A stretch of 64,000 nucleotides of DNA from Porphyrobacter sp. ULC335 (GCF_025917005.1 NZ_CP078091.1:868001-932000); one strand, 5' to 3'. Shown: positions 8,940 to 17,542, numbered from the stretch's first letter. The notes: generated by a model not told the origin, from the sequence alone. A program made the numbers and translations.

Positions 8940-9998
8940 TCATCGGGCGCGCACTTCCAGCCGATAGGTCGTGATGTAGTCATGGCTGCCCCGGCACGGG
9001 TAGATGCTGGCAAAGTGGACCAGCCTGAACTTGCCTGCGTCCCACACAAACTCCGATGTCTCACCGCAGTCCGACAAGACCCTGCCTCTCCCGAAGCTGA
9101 GCAGGCGGCCCTCCTTCTGGTTCCATTCGAGATCGGGCAGTTCGGGAGGGTTCTCCATGCGGTTGCCAGGGTATGGCCAGAATTCCGCAGCGCTCGCGTT
9201 CCCGCCTTCGTCGATCACGAAGGGCATCCTGAAGGGATTATATCCGCCACATGTCGTCGGGAGGATCAGCAGCGTGTAGGCTGCATCGAGACGGAAATAC
9301 TCGGGTGCGTCGACCGGCGGTTCCTGCGCGTAGGGCTGGCAGGGATCCAGCGCGCGCAACGGCGCAAGCCTGGCGTCATCAAGGGTAACGGGCGCTTGCT
9401 GCGGTGGAGGATCGACGAAGACAATCGGGCGCGGCGGCATCGGCGGGACGATTTTGTAATCCCAGGCCTTTTCGCCGGGCGCTGCCAGCGACGCCTGCGT
9501 GCCGGTGCGATATTGCTGATGGTCGATATAGGCCGCAGCGTCGAGCCACCCGCGCAGCGAGGCAGACGCGATCTCCTCCCCCGCGTCATCAACCAGAGCG
9601 ACATTCGACGCCTTGCGCGCATGGCGCACGAACAATTCCGACCCGGCTGAGTCAAGGACGATCAGCCCGTTCCCGCTGGAGACCTTGAGGTCAATGATCC
9701 GGCCATCGATGGAGATTCCGCTGATCCGGGAAATCGCCTCCCTATCCGACTCGCCGACCACGGCGAGGCGAATTTCGGGCGTGGTGCCCGGCGCGGGTGA
9801 TGTCTTGATCGATACGGAGAGATTGCCATCGCCAACCGGCTGATCTTCGCCCTCGCTATAGCGTTCCTCGGGGAAGGACGTCGCATGACAGCCTCTGGAA
9901 TTGTCGCAGCCTACCACCCAGTCCGTAAACTCGTGCAGATCCCCTACGACGAAGGGAGCATGGGCAAGAACCGACAGGAGGCCCGCGGCAATCTTCAC
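8940..9998 (-). CDS. DUF1176 domain protein, exported
   Basis: A 352-residue protein resembling the DUF1176 family: an N-terminal WVVGCDNSRGCHA motif, a proline-rich middle (PPMPPRPIVFVDPPPQ), a TTCGGYNPFRMPF motif in place of the usual CGxYN, and a C-terminal segment with paired cysteines (SDCGE, YPCRGSHDY). The start codon is GTG at 9998, giving a short hydrophobic N-terminus that should act as an export signal. Function of DUF1176 is not known; the cysteines suggest a periplasmic disulfide-bonded protein. It sits upstream of a lipoprotein gene in the same orientation. Confidence 0.8.
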   Translation of the reverse strand: MKIAAGLLSVLAHAPFVVGDLHEFTDWVVGCDNSRGCHATSFPEERYSEGEDQPVGDGNLSVSIKTSPAPGTTPEIRLAVVGESDREAISRISGISIDGRIIDLKVSSGNGLIVLDSAGSELFVRHARKASNVALVDDAGEEIASASLRGWLDAAAYIDHQQYRTGTQASLAAPGEKAWDYKIVPPMPPRPIVFVDPPPQQAPVTLDDARLAPLRALDPCQPYAQEPPVDAPEYFRLDAAYTLLILPTTCGGYNPFRMPFVIDEGGNASAAEFWPYPGNRMENPPELPDLEWNQKEGRLLSFGRGRVLSDCGETSEFVWDAGKFRLVHFASIYPCRGSHDYITTYRLEVRAR

Positions 9999-10438
9999 AT
10001 CACATTACCTTCACAAAACCCGGCCGAGCATGATGACGGACCAAGGCGATCGGGACCGGATCGGCGCCTCATGATCAAGTTGCAGGTCGGGCGAGATGAT
10101 CTTGGGGGATTCGACGCCCGACCTGCGCTCCCGGGCCTTTCGGCACCGGTAAGCGCCGGCAATCTAGCTGCTGGCGATCCGGACACTACAGCGCGCGATG
10201 AACCGGTGCATATGAAATGCGCCGGCGATCGCGTCTCCCTGCCGCGATCTTCCATCTGCCGGCGGACATGGATAGTTGGCCGGTCACCAAGCCTGGCGCG
10301 GATACGCGGAACCGGCGGGAGCGCGGTCTTCGAAGACGAACTGGTGAGCGGCCCAGCAATTCGTCACAAGAGTTATTGCGGCATTACGGGCCTTTCGCGT
10401 GGCCTAGAGCCTCATTAGGCCGGTTGACAGTTCGGTCG
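9999..10438. other. Intergenic region with inverted repeat
   Basis: No convincing gene. Open frames here lack a ribosome site and family features. The only clear structure is the long-stem inverted repeat at 10082-10126. The region should also hold the promoter of the DUF1176 gene. Confidence 0.5.
10082..10126. repeat. Long-stem inverted repeat, copy 1
   Basis: GCAGGTCGGGCG (10082-10093) pairs perfectly with CGCCCGACCTGC (10115-10126) across a 21-nt loop. The same arms recur at 12283-12325. No T-run follows on either strand, so it does not look like a simple terminator. It may be a dispersed palindromic repeat of the genome. Confidence 0.65.
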
Positions 10439-10864
10439 TCAGGCAAGCAGCGACCCATGCCGTTTCAGTCTGAGAAAATAGGCCGCGAATGCTGCCACGA
10501 AAAGCGCATCGCCGACGATGACGACCAAGGCAAAATCGGAAGTCCAGCCCTGTTGATACATGGAGAGAAGGTTGAGCGCGAAAAGCGCCTTTCCCAGCCC
10601 GCCCATCATCACAATCCCGGTATGTCGCGCTGGATTCCACGCGGCGATCAGAAAGCCGATGCCGTAGAGAAATGCGGTCCCCCAAGCACCGCGATAGACA
10701 GCAATCATAATGGGGTCGGCAAGTTCGCGGCCGAATTCACGCAGAAACATGCCTTCGGCATCTGATAGGCCCGGGATTGCCCCGGCGAGATTCCAGAGAG
10801 CCGAAATCACAAACAAGATACGGAACATCCGGACGTCGCGATGCGGCAGAGAGTTGATCAGCAT
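10439..10864 (-). CDS. Small integral membrane protein, unknown function
   Basis: About 141 residues with four predicted membrane helices (FRILFVISALWNLAGAIPGL; GAWGTAFLYGIGFLIAAW; GIVMMGGLGKALFALNLL; FALVVIVGDALFVAAFAAYF). The ATG at 10864 is preferred because it follows a GGAGATGAT ribosome site. An upstream start at 11065 would run through the end of the DUF2147 gene. It lies 32 bp downstream of that gene and is probably co-transcribed. No family assigned. Confidence 0.65.
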   Translation of the reverse strand: MLINSLPHRDVRMFRILFVISALWNLAGAIPGLSDAEGMFLREFGRELADPIMIAVYRGAWGTAFLYGIGFLIAAWNPARHTGIVMMGGLGKALFALNLLSMYQQGWTSDFALVVIVGDALFVAAFAAYFLRLKRHGSLLA

Positions 10865-10896
10865 ATCATCTCCGGCCTCTGTTCCGGCGGGATGTC

Positions 10897-11319
10897 TCAT
10901 TGAACGCGCACCCAGATTTCGTCCCGGCACAGAATGCCCCAGCAACCAGTCACCCGCAGCCTGTCCTGCGATAGTGACATGAGCGAACTTTTGAAGGTCT
11001 GACCGGTTTCCGGGTTGTATACGCGCCCTCCCTTCCAGCCCCGTCCGGAAGGTTTTAGACCCCACAATATCGGCACCCCGATCAGCGGCCTTGAACGAAG
11101 GGCTGCGTCAGGATTGCGAAGATCCTTCGTCACCCCCTTGGCTTTCGATGGGTCAACCCAGGCGAGGAATGCGCATGGAGAACGATCAGGGCAGGTGCTG
11201 ATATCGACCAACGCACCATGCATTTGTGTTCGCCAACGGCCATTGGGGTTCGAAGTTTCCGGACCGCCACTCATCGCCGCAGAGGCGACGATCAGCAACC
11301 CTGCTGCCCATTTGTACAT
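10897..11319 (-). CDS. DUF2147 domain protein, exported
   Basis: A 140-residue secreted protein with the DUF2147 pattern: GRWRT near the N-terminus, a Cys-containing beta strand (VDISTCPDRSPCAFLAW), then a segment LRNPDAALRSRPLIGVPIL, W-x-GGRVYNPETGQTF and a C-terminal GCWGILCRDEIWVRV. The family is periplasmic and its structure resembles small lipocalin-like beta barrels; the role is unknown. A signal peptide of about 18 residues precedes the domain. The start has an AAGGATGG ribosome site. Divergent from the TetR gene, with a perfect palindrome between them. Confidence 0.85.
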   Translation of the reverse strand: MYKWAAGLLIVASAAMSGGPETSNPNGRWRTQMHGALVDISTCPDRSPCAFLAWVDPSKAKGVTKDLRNPDAALRSRPLIGVPILWGLKPSGRGWKGGRVYNPETGQTFKSSLMSLSQDRLRVTGCWGILCRDEIWVRVQ

Positions 11320-11337
11320 ACCACCATCCTTTTAGGG

Positions 11338-11349
11338 ATAACGCGTTAT
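11338..11349. promoter_or_regulatory. Palindromic operator candidate, TetR/DUF2147 promoter
   Basis: ATAACGCGTTAT is a perfect 12-bp palindrome in the 81-bp divergent gap, 19 bp upstream of the DUF2147 start and 52 bp upstream of the TetR start. TetR proteins usually bind dyads in such gaps and repress both genes. Confidence 0.45.
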
Positions 11350-11400
11350 ATTTAATTCGGTGGGTTGTCAATTCGATGGTAAGCCGCTCTGAACGGTAAG

Positions 11401-12054
11401 ATGGCGGAGAAGGACAACAAGGTGGGCCGAAAGGCCGGGACCCGAGGTCGGCCGGCGCGTTCTGCGCAGCATGTGGCGGAGATGCGGGCACGCATTGCCG
11501 AGCAGGCACAAATTCTGTTCCTGTCGGAGGGTTATGGAGCGATATCGATGCGCCGTATCGCCTCAGCCACCGGTTGCACGGTCATGACGCTGTATCGATA
11601 TTATGATCGCAAGATCGACATCCTGCGCCACTTGTGGAAGATGGTTTTTGAGACGCTTTTTGACGAATTGGAGCAAGTCGCCGCGACCTATTCCGATCCC
11701 AGGCAAAGACTTGAGGCGATAGCGCTTGGCTATGTTCGCTACTGGCTCGAGAACCGTGACATCTATTTCATGGTTTTCATGTCAAGCAATGTTGAACAAT
11801 CTGACGTCAGCGTCTTTGTCCAAGATGACGCCATAATCGGCCGATTTATGATTTTTCAGCGTAGCCTTGCGCAGGCGACATCAAATACCTCGGATAGCGA
11901 TCTTGCCATCAGTTCCGAGCTGCTGCTTTGCATGCTCAACGGTATTGCGCACAACCTTATAACAATCAGCGCTTTTCCCTGGTCGAGCCCACAAGTACTG
12001 GTCCGCACTGCCATCGACAGCCTGCTGGGCACGCTCCGCCCCACTGCTGCTTGA
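11401..12054 (+). CDS. TetR-family transcriptional regulator
   Basis: A 217-residue regulator. The N-terminal helix-turn-helix is clear: ILFLSEGYGAISMRRIA, then ATGCTVMTLYRYYDRKIDILR near residues 40-75. A basic tail (KVGRKAGTRGRPARS) precedes it. The C-terminal ligand domain has no recognisable specificity. Divergent from DUF2147 and a small membrane protein, which are likely targets together with itself. Confidence 0.9.
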   Translation: MAEKDNKVGRKAGTRGRPARSAQHVAEMRARIAEQAQILFLSEGYGAISMRRIASATGCTVMTLYRYYDRKIDILRHLWKMVFETLFDELEQVAATYSDPRQRLEAIALGYVRYWLENRDIYFMVFMSSNVEQSDVSVFVQDDAIIGRFMIFQRSLAQATSNTSDSDLAISSELLLCMLNGIAHNLITISAFPWSSPQVLVRTAIDSLLGTLRPTAA

Positions 12055-12462
12055 TCGCGCGGCGGCGGATTGCGCGGGGTGTATTCTGCAAGCGCTTGAT
12101 GAGAGGATAATGGCGGCCGGCCAATTAATTGGCTGTCGTCCGGTTCCGAACGTCGCGCTTGCCCCCCAACCTGTCAGATTGCAGCCGGCGCCCAACATAG
12201 GCCTGTATGGTCAGCTCCTCCCTCAATGGGAAAGCGCAGCAACTGTGCATGGTCACCAGCGCCGCGCTGGCCAAGCAAAAGAGCAGGTCGGGCAGGTTAC
12301 CGAGAGAGGGAGGCGCCCGACCTGCACTGACAGGCTTCACTGCCTGACCAGCCTGCGCCACTTACGAGTGAATTCGTATAAGCGCGCGGAGCCTGATGCA
12401 CCGGTGCAGATTCCGGGTTGGGTGTACCTCTCTTGGCAGAAATGATCTCAGAGGTAGCATCG
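12055..12462. other. Convergent intergenic region with inverted repeat
   Basis: 408 bp between the ends of the TetR gene and a minus-strand gene. No supported gene. It holds the second copy of the long-stem inverted repeat. Confidence 0.5.
12283..12325. repeat. Long-stem inverted repeat, copy 2
   Basis: GCAGGTCGGGC (12283-12293) pairs perfectly with GCCCGACCTGC (12315-12325) across 21 nt. Arms are the same as in the element at 10082-10126, while the loops differ, so the stem is what is conserved. Confidence 0.65.
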
Positions 12463-13359
12463 TCAGAACCCCGTTCCGTCTTCTGCGAGCTGCCAGCACG
12501 TGGCGGTGCGTTCGAAGATCAACCAGCCGGGCGGCCCGTAAAGCCCGGCCGCTTGATCAACTTCGTCGGCATCCTCGCTCGGATCATGGCTGGTCCGGCG
12601 CCAATCGAGCCGGTAGCCGCCATCGGGAAGTGCCGTGAATTCGGCCCTCACTTTTTGGGCGAATGACCCATCATTCAACACATAACTGTAATCCAGCGAA
12701 CGGATCGGAACCGGCCGGTACTGGTGAGCAGGAACCGATGTGGCCTTCGCCGGCGTGACAATCCTGATCCGCGGCGCAAGGTACCGCCGCTCAATGAACT
12801 CGGAGGACATGAAAGCCTCGAGAAAAAGCCCGAACTCGCCGGATTGGCAGGCACCCTCGGCCTGACTGAGCCAGCCGTCGTCAGCGATGCTGGCGGGATC
12901 GGCCACGGCGGAGGGCGGTGGACACCGAAGCAGCACCTCGGCGGCATCAGCGCCCGCTCTTCGTATTTCGATGTGACTGCGATCCAGCGAGATATCGAGA
13001 AACACCCGGATTACGCCCTCTTCGGCGGACTGCGCCGTGACCAGCACCGCCGGATGATCGCTGTAACCTTCGACCTTGAGCAGCCTGTCAAAACCGATTG
13101 CGCTGGCTGACACAGTCACCTGCCGCCCCCGATCAGACGTGGCGTAACAATTCGCGGAGCGATCAGCCCAGGTGCCGTGATACTCCGGCGGTATCGTGGG
13201 ATAGTCGAAGGCGGTAAGGCTGCCTTTCATCGCCGGGTCTTCGAACTGCACAGCGCTTTGTGCCAGCGACACCGGGGGCGAAGCCCAAAGAACAGCTATG
13301 CTGACGAGAAGGGCAGTCGGCGCGAGCCTTGCGATGCAGTCAATCAATCGAGCCTCCAT
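12463..13359 (-). CDS. Secreted protein, unknown; paralogue of the gene at 14151
   Basis: A 298-residue protein with a signal peptide (hydrophobic residues 12-33, VSLAQ cleavage). The N-terminal half has a GTWADRSANCYA segment like small periplasmic beta domains. The C-terminal half (about residue 165 on) carries AEGACQSGEFGLFLEAF, IRSLDYSYVL, YRLDWRR and ATCWQLAED. The same order of motifs occurs in the protein encoded at 14151-14834, so these share an unnamed domain. Cysteines in AEGAC and TCW may bond. Function unknown. Confidence 0.65.
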   Translation of the reverse strand: MEARLIDCIARLAPTALLVSIAVLWASPPVSLAQSAVQFEDPAMKGSLTAFDYPTIPPEYHGTWADRSANCYATSDRGRQVTVSASAIGFDRLLKVEGYSDHPAVLVTAQSAEEGVIRVFLDISLDRSHIEIRRAGADAAEVLLRCPPPSAVADPASIADDGWLSQAEGACQSGEFGLFLEAFMSSEFIERRYLAPRIRIVTPAKATSVPAHQYRPVPIRSLDYSYVLNDGSFAQKVRAEFTALPDGGYRLDWRRTSHDPSEDADEVDQAAGLYGPPGWLIFERTATCWQLAEDGTGF

Positions 13360-13392
13360 CCCGGCGGCGCTTATCAGTGGCCTGCCCGGCGA

Positions 13393-13890
13393 CTAGACTT
13401 TGGCCAGATATCCGGGGTTGGCAGGCACCTTGCGAAGCCACTCGATCCGCTTGCGGACTGTGGTGACCAGGCAGTCATCGTAAATGAGATCGGCGGCGGT
13501 TCCGCCCTTGGTCCCGGAATTGTCGACTTTGAGCTGGCAATCATTGTCCCGGCGCCAGATCCAGACCCGCTGGGAATTGACCAGCCGGGTGCGAAGATCC
13601 TGCGTTTTCAGCTGCTTCATCACAGATTTGTAGGTGACATTGAGTTCGCGATCGAGGCGCTTGTATTCGGCGTGAAGGCACGCCCTCATCTCGGACGTAA
13701 CGCCCCCGCTTGCTTTCATGCATTTCGAAAAGACCGGGGACTCCGCGCTCTCCCGCGCTTCGGCGCGGCTAGCTGCGCTGCCAAGGCTTATCAGCAGCAC
13801 GGCCGCCGCGGCTGCCACGAGCGACAGAGCTTTGCGCGGCTGGCCGGACTTCCGTGACGGAGGATTCGTGATGGATGCGAAAGCCTGCAT
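13393..13890 (-). CDS. LprI-family lysozyme-inhibitor-like protein
   Basis: A 165-residue protein with an N-terminal signal or anchor (residues 20-42) and an LprI-like domain (PF07007 type). Conserved features are FSKCMKAS, MRACLHAEYKRLDRELNVTYKSV, and QRVWIWRRDNDC, with the cysteines at the expected places. Some family members bind and inhibit lysozyme in the envelope; many are uncharacterised. Its start codon is ATG. It lies 33 bp upstream of the paralogue gene at 12463-13359 and may be in one unit with it. Confidence 0.8.
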   Translation of the reverse strand: MQAFASITNPPSRKSGQPRKALSLVAAAAAVLLISLGSAASRAEARESAESPVFSKCMKASGGVTSEMRACLHAEYKRLDRELNVTYKSVMKQLKTQDLRTRLVNSQRVWIWRRDNDCQLKVDNSGTKGGTAADLIYDDCLVTTVRKRIEWLRKVPANPGYLAKV

Positions 13891-14150
13891 AGCTGCTTTA
13901 TCGGCCGCCCGCTTAAAACAAGCCAGCGCATGGAATGCACCGGTTCATTTTAGCATTTCGATCGCAGCCACAAACCGCCTTATGTCCTGCAGGCTGACGG
14001 CATTTTCCGCGTGCCGGATGCGGACGGCATGACGTTGCTGTCCCCGATCATCACGGCTGGGGGCGGCCTGCCTCGCCACCCGAATGCTGCAAACCGGGAA
14101 TGGAGACCGATGAGTATACTGCCCGTTCCAGCGCGCCGTTCGCTGCCATC

Positions 14151-14834
14151 ATGAGGCCGTTCCTGAAGTCGATCCTGACGCCCGCCATCGCAGTCGGAGT
14201 TTTCGCGTGCCAGGGCGCGCCCGTCGTTGCGGAGCATGACGGCGCGAGCAGCGCGGGGGCTGTCGCCGAGCCTGCCGCTAACAGCGATGGTGCCGATCGT
14301 GTTCGCGCCGATGAACAAGCGGCGCCCGCGCTGAGTGAAAGCGACGCCTTGATCCTCGGCATGGCCGAGGGCGCTTGCCTTGATGGTGACTACAGGGCCT
14401 TCATTCAGGCATTCAGCCGCTCTGCGGCGGTGCGGGAGCGGCATACAGCGGCGGGTGTGACCGTCGGGCAAGTCGGTAACACGCGCAGGACTCTGCGCCA
14501 GCGCTATCTGGCGTTGGATCAATACCCGATTGCGATGCTCGATTACCTGTTTGTCACTGCTGAATCAGCAAAGGCGTTCGAGACCGGAGACGGGTCGCCC
14601 GATGACCGTCGCTATGTGCAGGTGAAGATCAGCCAAGCGAGCAACAACCATATCCGGGTCGATTGGCTGCCTGGCATTTTCGAAAAGGACCTGACCCCCA
14701 GGCCACCCGATCTGGAGGAAGGGCTGGGCGATCTGGTGCAGGAAACAGGCTCGGGCGGGAGGTTGCTTTTCACTCCGACTGATACCTGCTGGGAACTTGC
14801 CGAAGACGTCGCAAATCCACCGCTCGAGCTGTGA
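14151..14834 (+). CDS. Secreted protein, unknown; paralogue of the gene at 12463
   Basis: About 227 residues with a signal peptide (MRPFLKSILTPAIAVG, then AC). The body carries MAEGACLDGDYRAFIQAF, IAMLDYLFV, HIRVDWLPG and TDTCWELAED, matching the C-terminal half of the protein encoded at 12463-13359 in order and spacing. An upstream ATG at 14100 is an alternative but would put 17 residues before the signal. No family name known. The two paralogues flank the LprI-like gene, which suggests a local duplication. Confidence 0.62.
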   Translation: MRPFLKSILTPAIAVGVFACQGAPVVAEHDGASSAGAVAEPAANSDGADRVRADEQAAPALSESDALILGMAEGACLDGDYRAFIQAFSRSAAVRERHTAAGVTVGQVGNTRRTLRQRYLALDQYPIAMLDYLFVTAESAKAFETGDGSPDDRRYVQVKISQASNNHIRVDWLPGIFEKDLTPRPPDLEEGLGDLVQETGSGGRLLFTPTDTCWELAEDVANPPLEL

Positions 14835-15146
14835 GGCCCGCTTTCGCGGCCTTTGCGATCGCCGATCACGCCGCGGTCGTTGTCCGTTTCGCCCAGGTGC
14901 TCTCCCGGGCGCCGCGAGGGCGCTGCAAAAAGCTCTGCTGATCGCGCTGCGCGGCCAGCTCGCGTGAACCTGCTGCATGGCGGGTCAGCCCGTCAATGTG
15001 CACTTGGGGGCACCCCGAAAAATGAACCAGTACGTCTCCAATATATCTGTTAAATCAGCTTTGAAGATATAGCCGACGGCCCGAGGCCAATTCATGAGCC
15101 TTGGTAACAAACTTGTTATAAAACATAATCAAGTCCAGGAGGCCGT
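14835..15146. other. Intergenic region, promoter of diiron/cupin pair
   Basis: 312 bp with no supported gene. The last 100 bp turn AT-rich (CTTGTTATAAAACATAATC about 15110-15130), a likely promoter for the next gene. The AGGAGG at 15137-15142 is its ribosome site. Confidence 0.45.
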
Positions 15147-15908
15147 GTGTCTGTTTATATCAATGATCTGGTCGAAGAATCGTTGAATCATCGTGCCGTT
15201 AATCACCCCTATTTGAAAGCCTTGGCGGATGGGGAACTGCCTGACACCGAATGGGCATTGGCGGATTTTGCCAACCACTATTACGGATATTCCCTGCATT
15301 TTCCCCGTTACTTGACAACAGTGATTTCAAAGCTGGAAATCGCAGAGCACCGCAACAGCCTGCTGGAGAATCTCACCGAAGAATCCGGCTTTTATGGTGA
15401 CGACGAATATGCGGAACTCGCGGCCATCGGTGTCGAGAGGGAGTGGATCGAAGGCGTTCCTCACCCGCAATTGTTCAAGCGTTTTCGCGAGGCCACTGGC
15501 GTTACGGCGCCCTACTCGCCGGACAAGGAAGCCATTGAACTGGTCTGCTGGCGCGAATCTTTCCTGACCACGTTGACCCATGGCTCTGCCGCCGAAGCGC
15601 TCGGTGCGCTCGGCCTCGGCACAGAGAACATCGTGAGCACCATCTACATTCCCTTTGTGAAGGCGCTGTCCAGAACAAACCTCAGCCCGCGCGATACGGT
15701 TTTCTTCCCGTTGCACACGGCGGTTGATGATCATCATCAAGAAGCGCTTGAGGAAATTTCATTGCATTTTGCAGCCACGCCAGCAGGCAAAGGCGATCTG
15801 CGCCGCGGGATGATCAAGGCATTGTCGCTGCGTTCGTCCTTCTGGGACTGGATGTACGAACGCGCTCTGACGCGCGCCGATGCGTCCGCAATGATGCTCG
15901 CTTCCTGA
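15147..15908 (+). CDS. Haem-oxygenase-like diiron (HDO) protein, iron-containing redox enzyme family
   Basis: A 253-residue all-helical protein of the PqqC/TenA/HDO superfamily. Candidate metal ligands are spread as in HDO oxidases: Glu in LTEESGF, His in PHPQLFKRF, Glu in CWRESF, and the DDHHQEAL motif near residue 195. Such enzymes activate oxygen at two irons to oxidise small molecules. The start is GTG, fixed by a perfect AGGAGG four bases upstream. A cupin gene follows 49 bp downstream. Helical packing and motif spacing support the family; substrate is unknown. A PqqC- or TenA-like non-iron role is possible, but the DDHH motif argues for metal. Confidence 0.78.
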   Translation: MSVYINDLVEESLNHRAVNHPYLKALADGELPDTEWALADFANHYYGYSLHFPRYLTTVISKLEIAEHRNSLLENLTEESGFYGDDEYAELAAIGVEREWIEGVPHPQLFKRFREATGVTAPYSPDKEAIELVCWRESFLTTLTHGSAAEALGALGLGTENIVSTIYIPFVKALSRTNLSPRDTVFFPLHTAVDDHHQEALEEISLHFAATPAGKGDLRRGMIKALSLRSSFWDWMYERALTRADASAMMLAS

Positions 15909-15957
15909 TGCACGCCGCGTCAACAAGCGGCGCTTGCTCAATTCAAGGCATTTCGAA

Positions 15958-16458
15958 ATGACACCGGGATTATGGAATATCGTCCGTAACATAGAAGCCC
16001 GTCAGCCCTTGGCTGACGGTGCTCCTATTGATGATTATCACGCCGATCTCATCAACAATCATCGCGAAATCTATCGGAATCGCAATGAGAAGCTGGGCAT
16101 CGATTTCTCAGTCGACGTACTGGATTTTCCAGCAACCCAGGCATTCGATGCCCGGGTGGTGCGTATTGCACCGGGGTGCAACAATGAACTGCACAAGCAC
16201 GCGCATGAATCGCTTTTCTACGTGATCAGCGGCGAGGCAGAGGTGCGGATCGGCGAGGCAAAGATGGGCCTGAAGCCCGGCGGACTCGCTTTCGTGCCGC
16301 GCTGGGTCTTTCACCAGTCGAAGAACATGTCCCAGACCGACGAGTTGATAATTCTCGCCATCACGGACTTCGGCCTGACCAAGGCAGTGCTGGGTGATTA
16401 TGACAAGCGGACAAGGCTTGCGGCAAATGGCGCGGATGCCGTGAACGCGAACGAGTGA
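15958..16458 (+). CDS. Cupin-domain protein
   Basis: About 166 residues with one cupin barrel. Motif 1 reads PGCNNELHKHAHESLFYVISGE (His and Glu ligands), and motif 2 reads GGLAFVPRWVFHQSKN (final His). This is a metal-binding set suited to a mononuclear iron or manganese enzyme. The ATG at 15958 has AAGG eight bases upstream; a TTG at 15934 is an alternative. It is co-oriented with and close to the diiron gene, so the two products probably act in one pathway. The cytoplasm is likely since no signal is seen. Confidence 0.8.
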   Translation: MTPGLWNIVRNIEARQPLADGAPIDDYHADLINNHREIYRNRNEKLGIDFSVDVLDFPATQAFDARVVRIAPGCNNELHKHAHESLFYVISGEAEVRIGEAKMGLKPGGLAFVPRWVFHQSKNMSQTDELIILAITDFGLTKAVLGDYDKRTRLAANGADAVNANE

Positions 16459-16606
16459 GGCGATCGCACTCGGGCTCGATGGCCGAGGCAATCTGCCGGG
16501 CCGGGTCACCGCTTTCCTACGTCCTGAAACGTCAGATGAGGTGACGCCATCGCCGCAGACTGCGCCGTGCGGCAAAGTCAGGCGGGCGTCATCTCATCGG
16601 GCAGCT

Positions 16607-17542
16607 TCACTTGCGCGAAGCTTCAGCTGCGGGAAGCAGATCGAGCAAGCCATGGGTAAAGCCTCGCGGCGCGACGGAGAGATGATCCTCTCCGTCCAGA
16701 ACTTCGTCGTTTAACTCAAGTCCCGGATATTGGCGCGCCCGCAGCATGGCGGAGAAGGCTGCATTGTCAGCCACCATATCCACCTCCTGCATATATCGCC
16801 GGTCACCCTTGCGCAGTGCCTCGAACTCTCCGACGTACATGAAAACCTTCGCCTTGAGGTTCGGGCGTCCATCAAGCAGGGCCGGTGCCTGTTTGAGCAG
16901 GTAGCCCTTGTCGAACCACAATGACGGGCTGCCCAGCAGATAGCGACTGAACATATCGGGGCGGGTCAGAAGGATCTGGGCCCCCAACAGGCCCCCATAG
17001 GAGTGGCCGACAAAAACCCGGCGATCCGGCATCGTCCGGTAGCGCTGCTCAACAAACGGGAACACAGCACGCTGGATATAATCCCGATACTTCAGGGACT
17101 CGCCATGCAGGGCATCGGCTGGGGCCTCGCTCGGGCCTCTCGGGGTGGGTGTGTAATCGCGTCGGCGGCTGGCAATCGGATCTTCGCCGGTGCCGTAAGA
17201 CAGGCCCACCAGGATGAATTCCTCCACCCGAGGCCCGGCATTGTTCATGCGCCGACCGATTGAGCGCAGCATGGCGAAACCGTAGTCGGCATCAGTGACA
17301 TAGACGACCGGGTAGCGCTTCTGAGGGTTGTCGGCATAGGATGCGGGCAGGCTGACAAAGAGCTGGTAGGGTATATTGCGCGCCTGATCAGGCAGATCAT
17401 GGACCTCGGTACCGGTCAGCTCATACGCCATCCCTTCGCCACGCTGCGCGGGAGTATCCGAACGCTGCTGGGAAGCGACAGCACCCGTGATGGCTGCCAG
17501 ACAAAGTGCTGCCGCCGCGCCGACAATCAATTTCTTCGACAA
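16607..17542 (-). CDS. Secreted alpha/beta-hydrolase, esterase D / IroE type
   Basis: A 311-residue hydrolase with a signal peptide (residues 1-23) and a PF00756-like fold. The nucleophile elbow is GHSYGG (Ser about residue 179), with a nearby YVTDADYGF segment and a late EDHLS motif providing the catalytic His. Family members cleave siderophores, sugar esters or acyl esters in the periplasm. The start is TTG with an AAGGG-type ribosome site. It converges on the cupin gene and is followed on its own strand by no close gene. Substrate not predicted. Confidence 0.83.
   Translation of the reverse strand: MSKKLIVGAAAALCLAAITGAVASQQRSDTPAQRGEGMAYELTGTEVHDLPDQARNIPYQLFVSLPASYADNPQKRYPVVYVTDADYGFAMLRSIGRRMNNAGPRVEEFILVGLSYGTGEDPIASRRRDYTPTPRGPSEAPADALHGESLKYRDYIQRAVFPFVEQRYRTMPDRRVFVGHSYGGLLGAQILLTRPDMFSRYLLGSPSLWFDKGYLLKQAPALLDGRPNLKAKVFMYVGEFEALRKGDRRYMQEVDMVADNAAFSAMLRARQYPGLELNDEVLDGEDHLSVAPRGFTHGLLDLLPAAEASRK

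Noticed and set aside
12110..12445. 111-codon open frame between convergent genes
   Set aside because: It reads through the inverted repeat and has no ribosome site or recognisable features.
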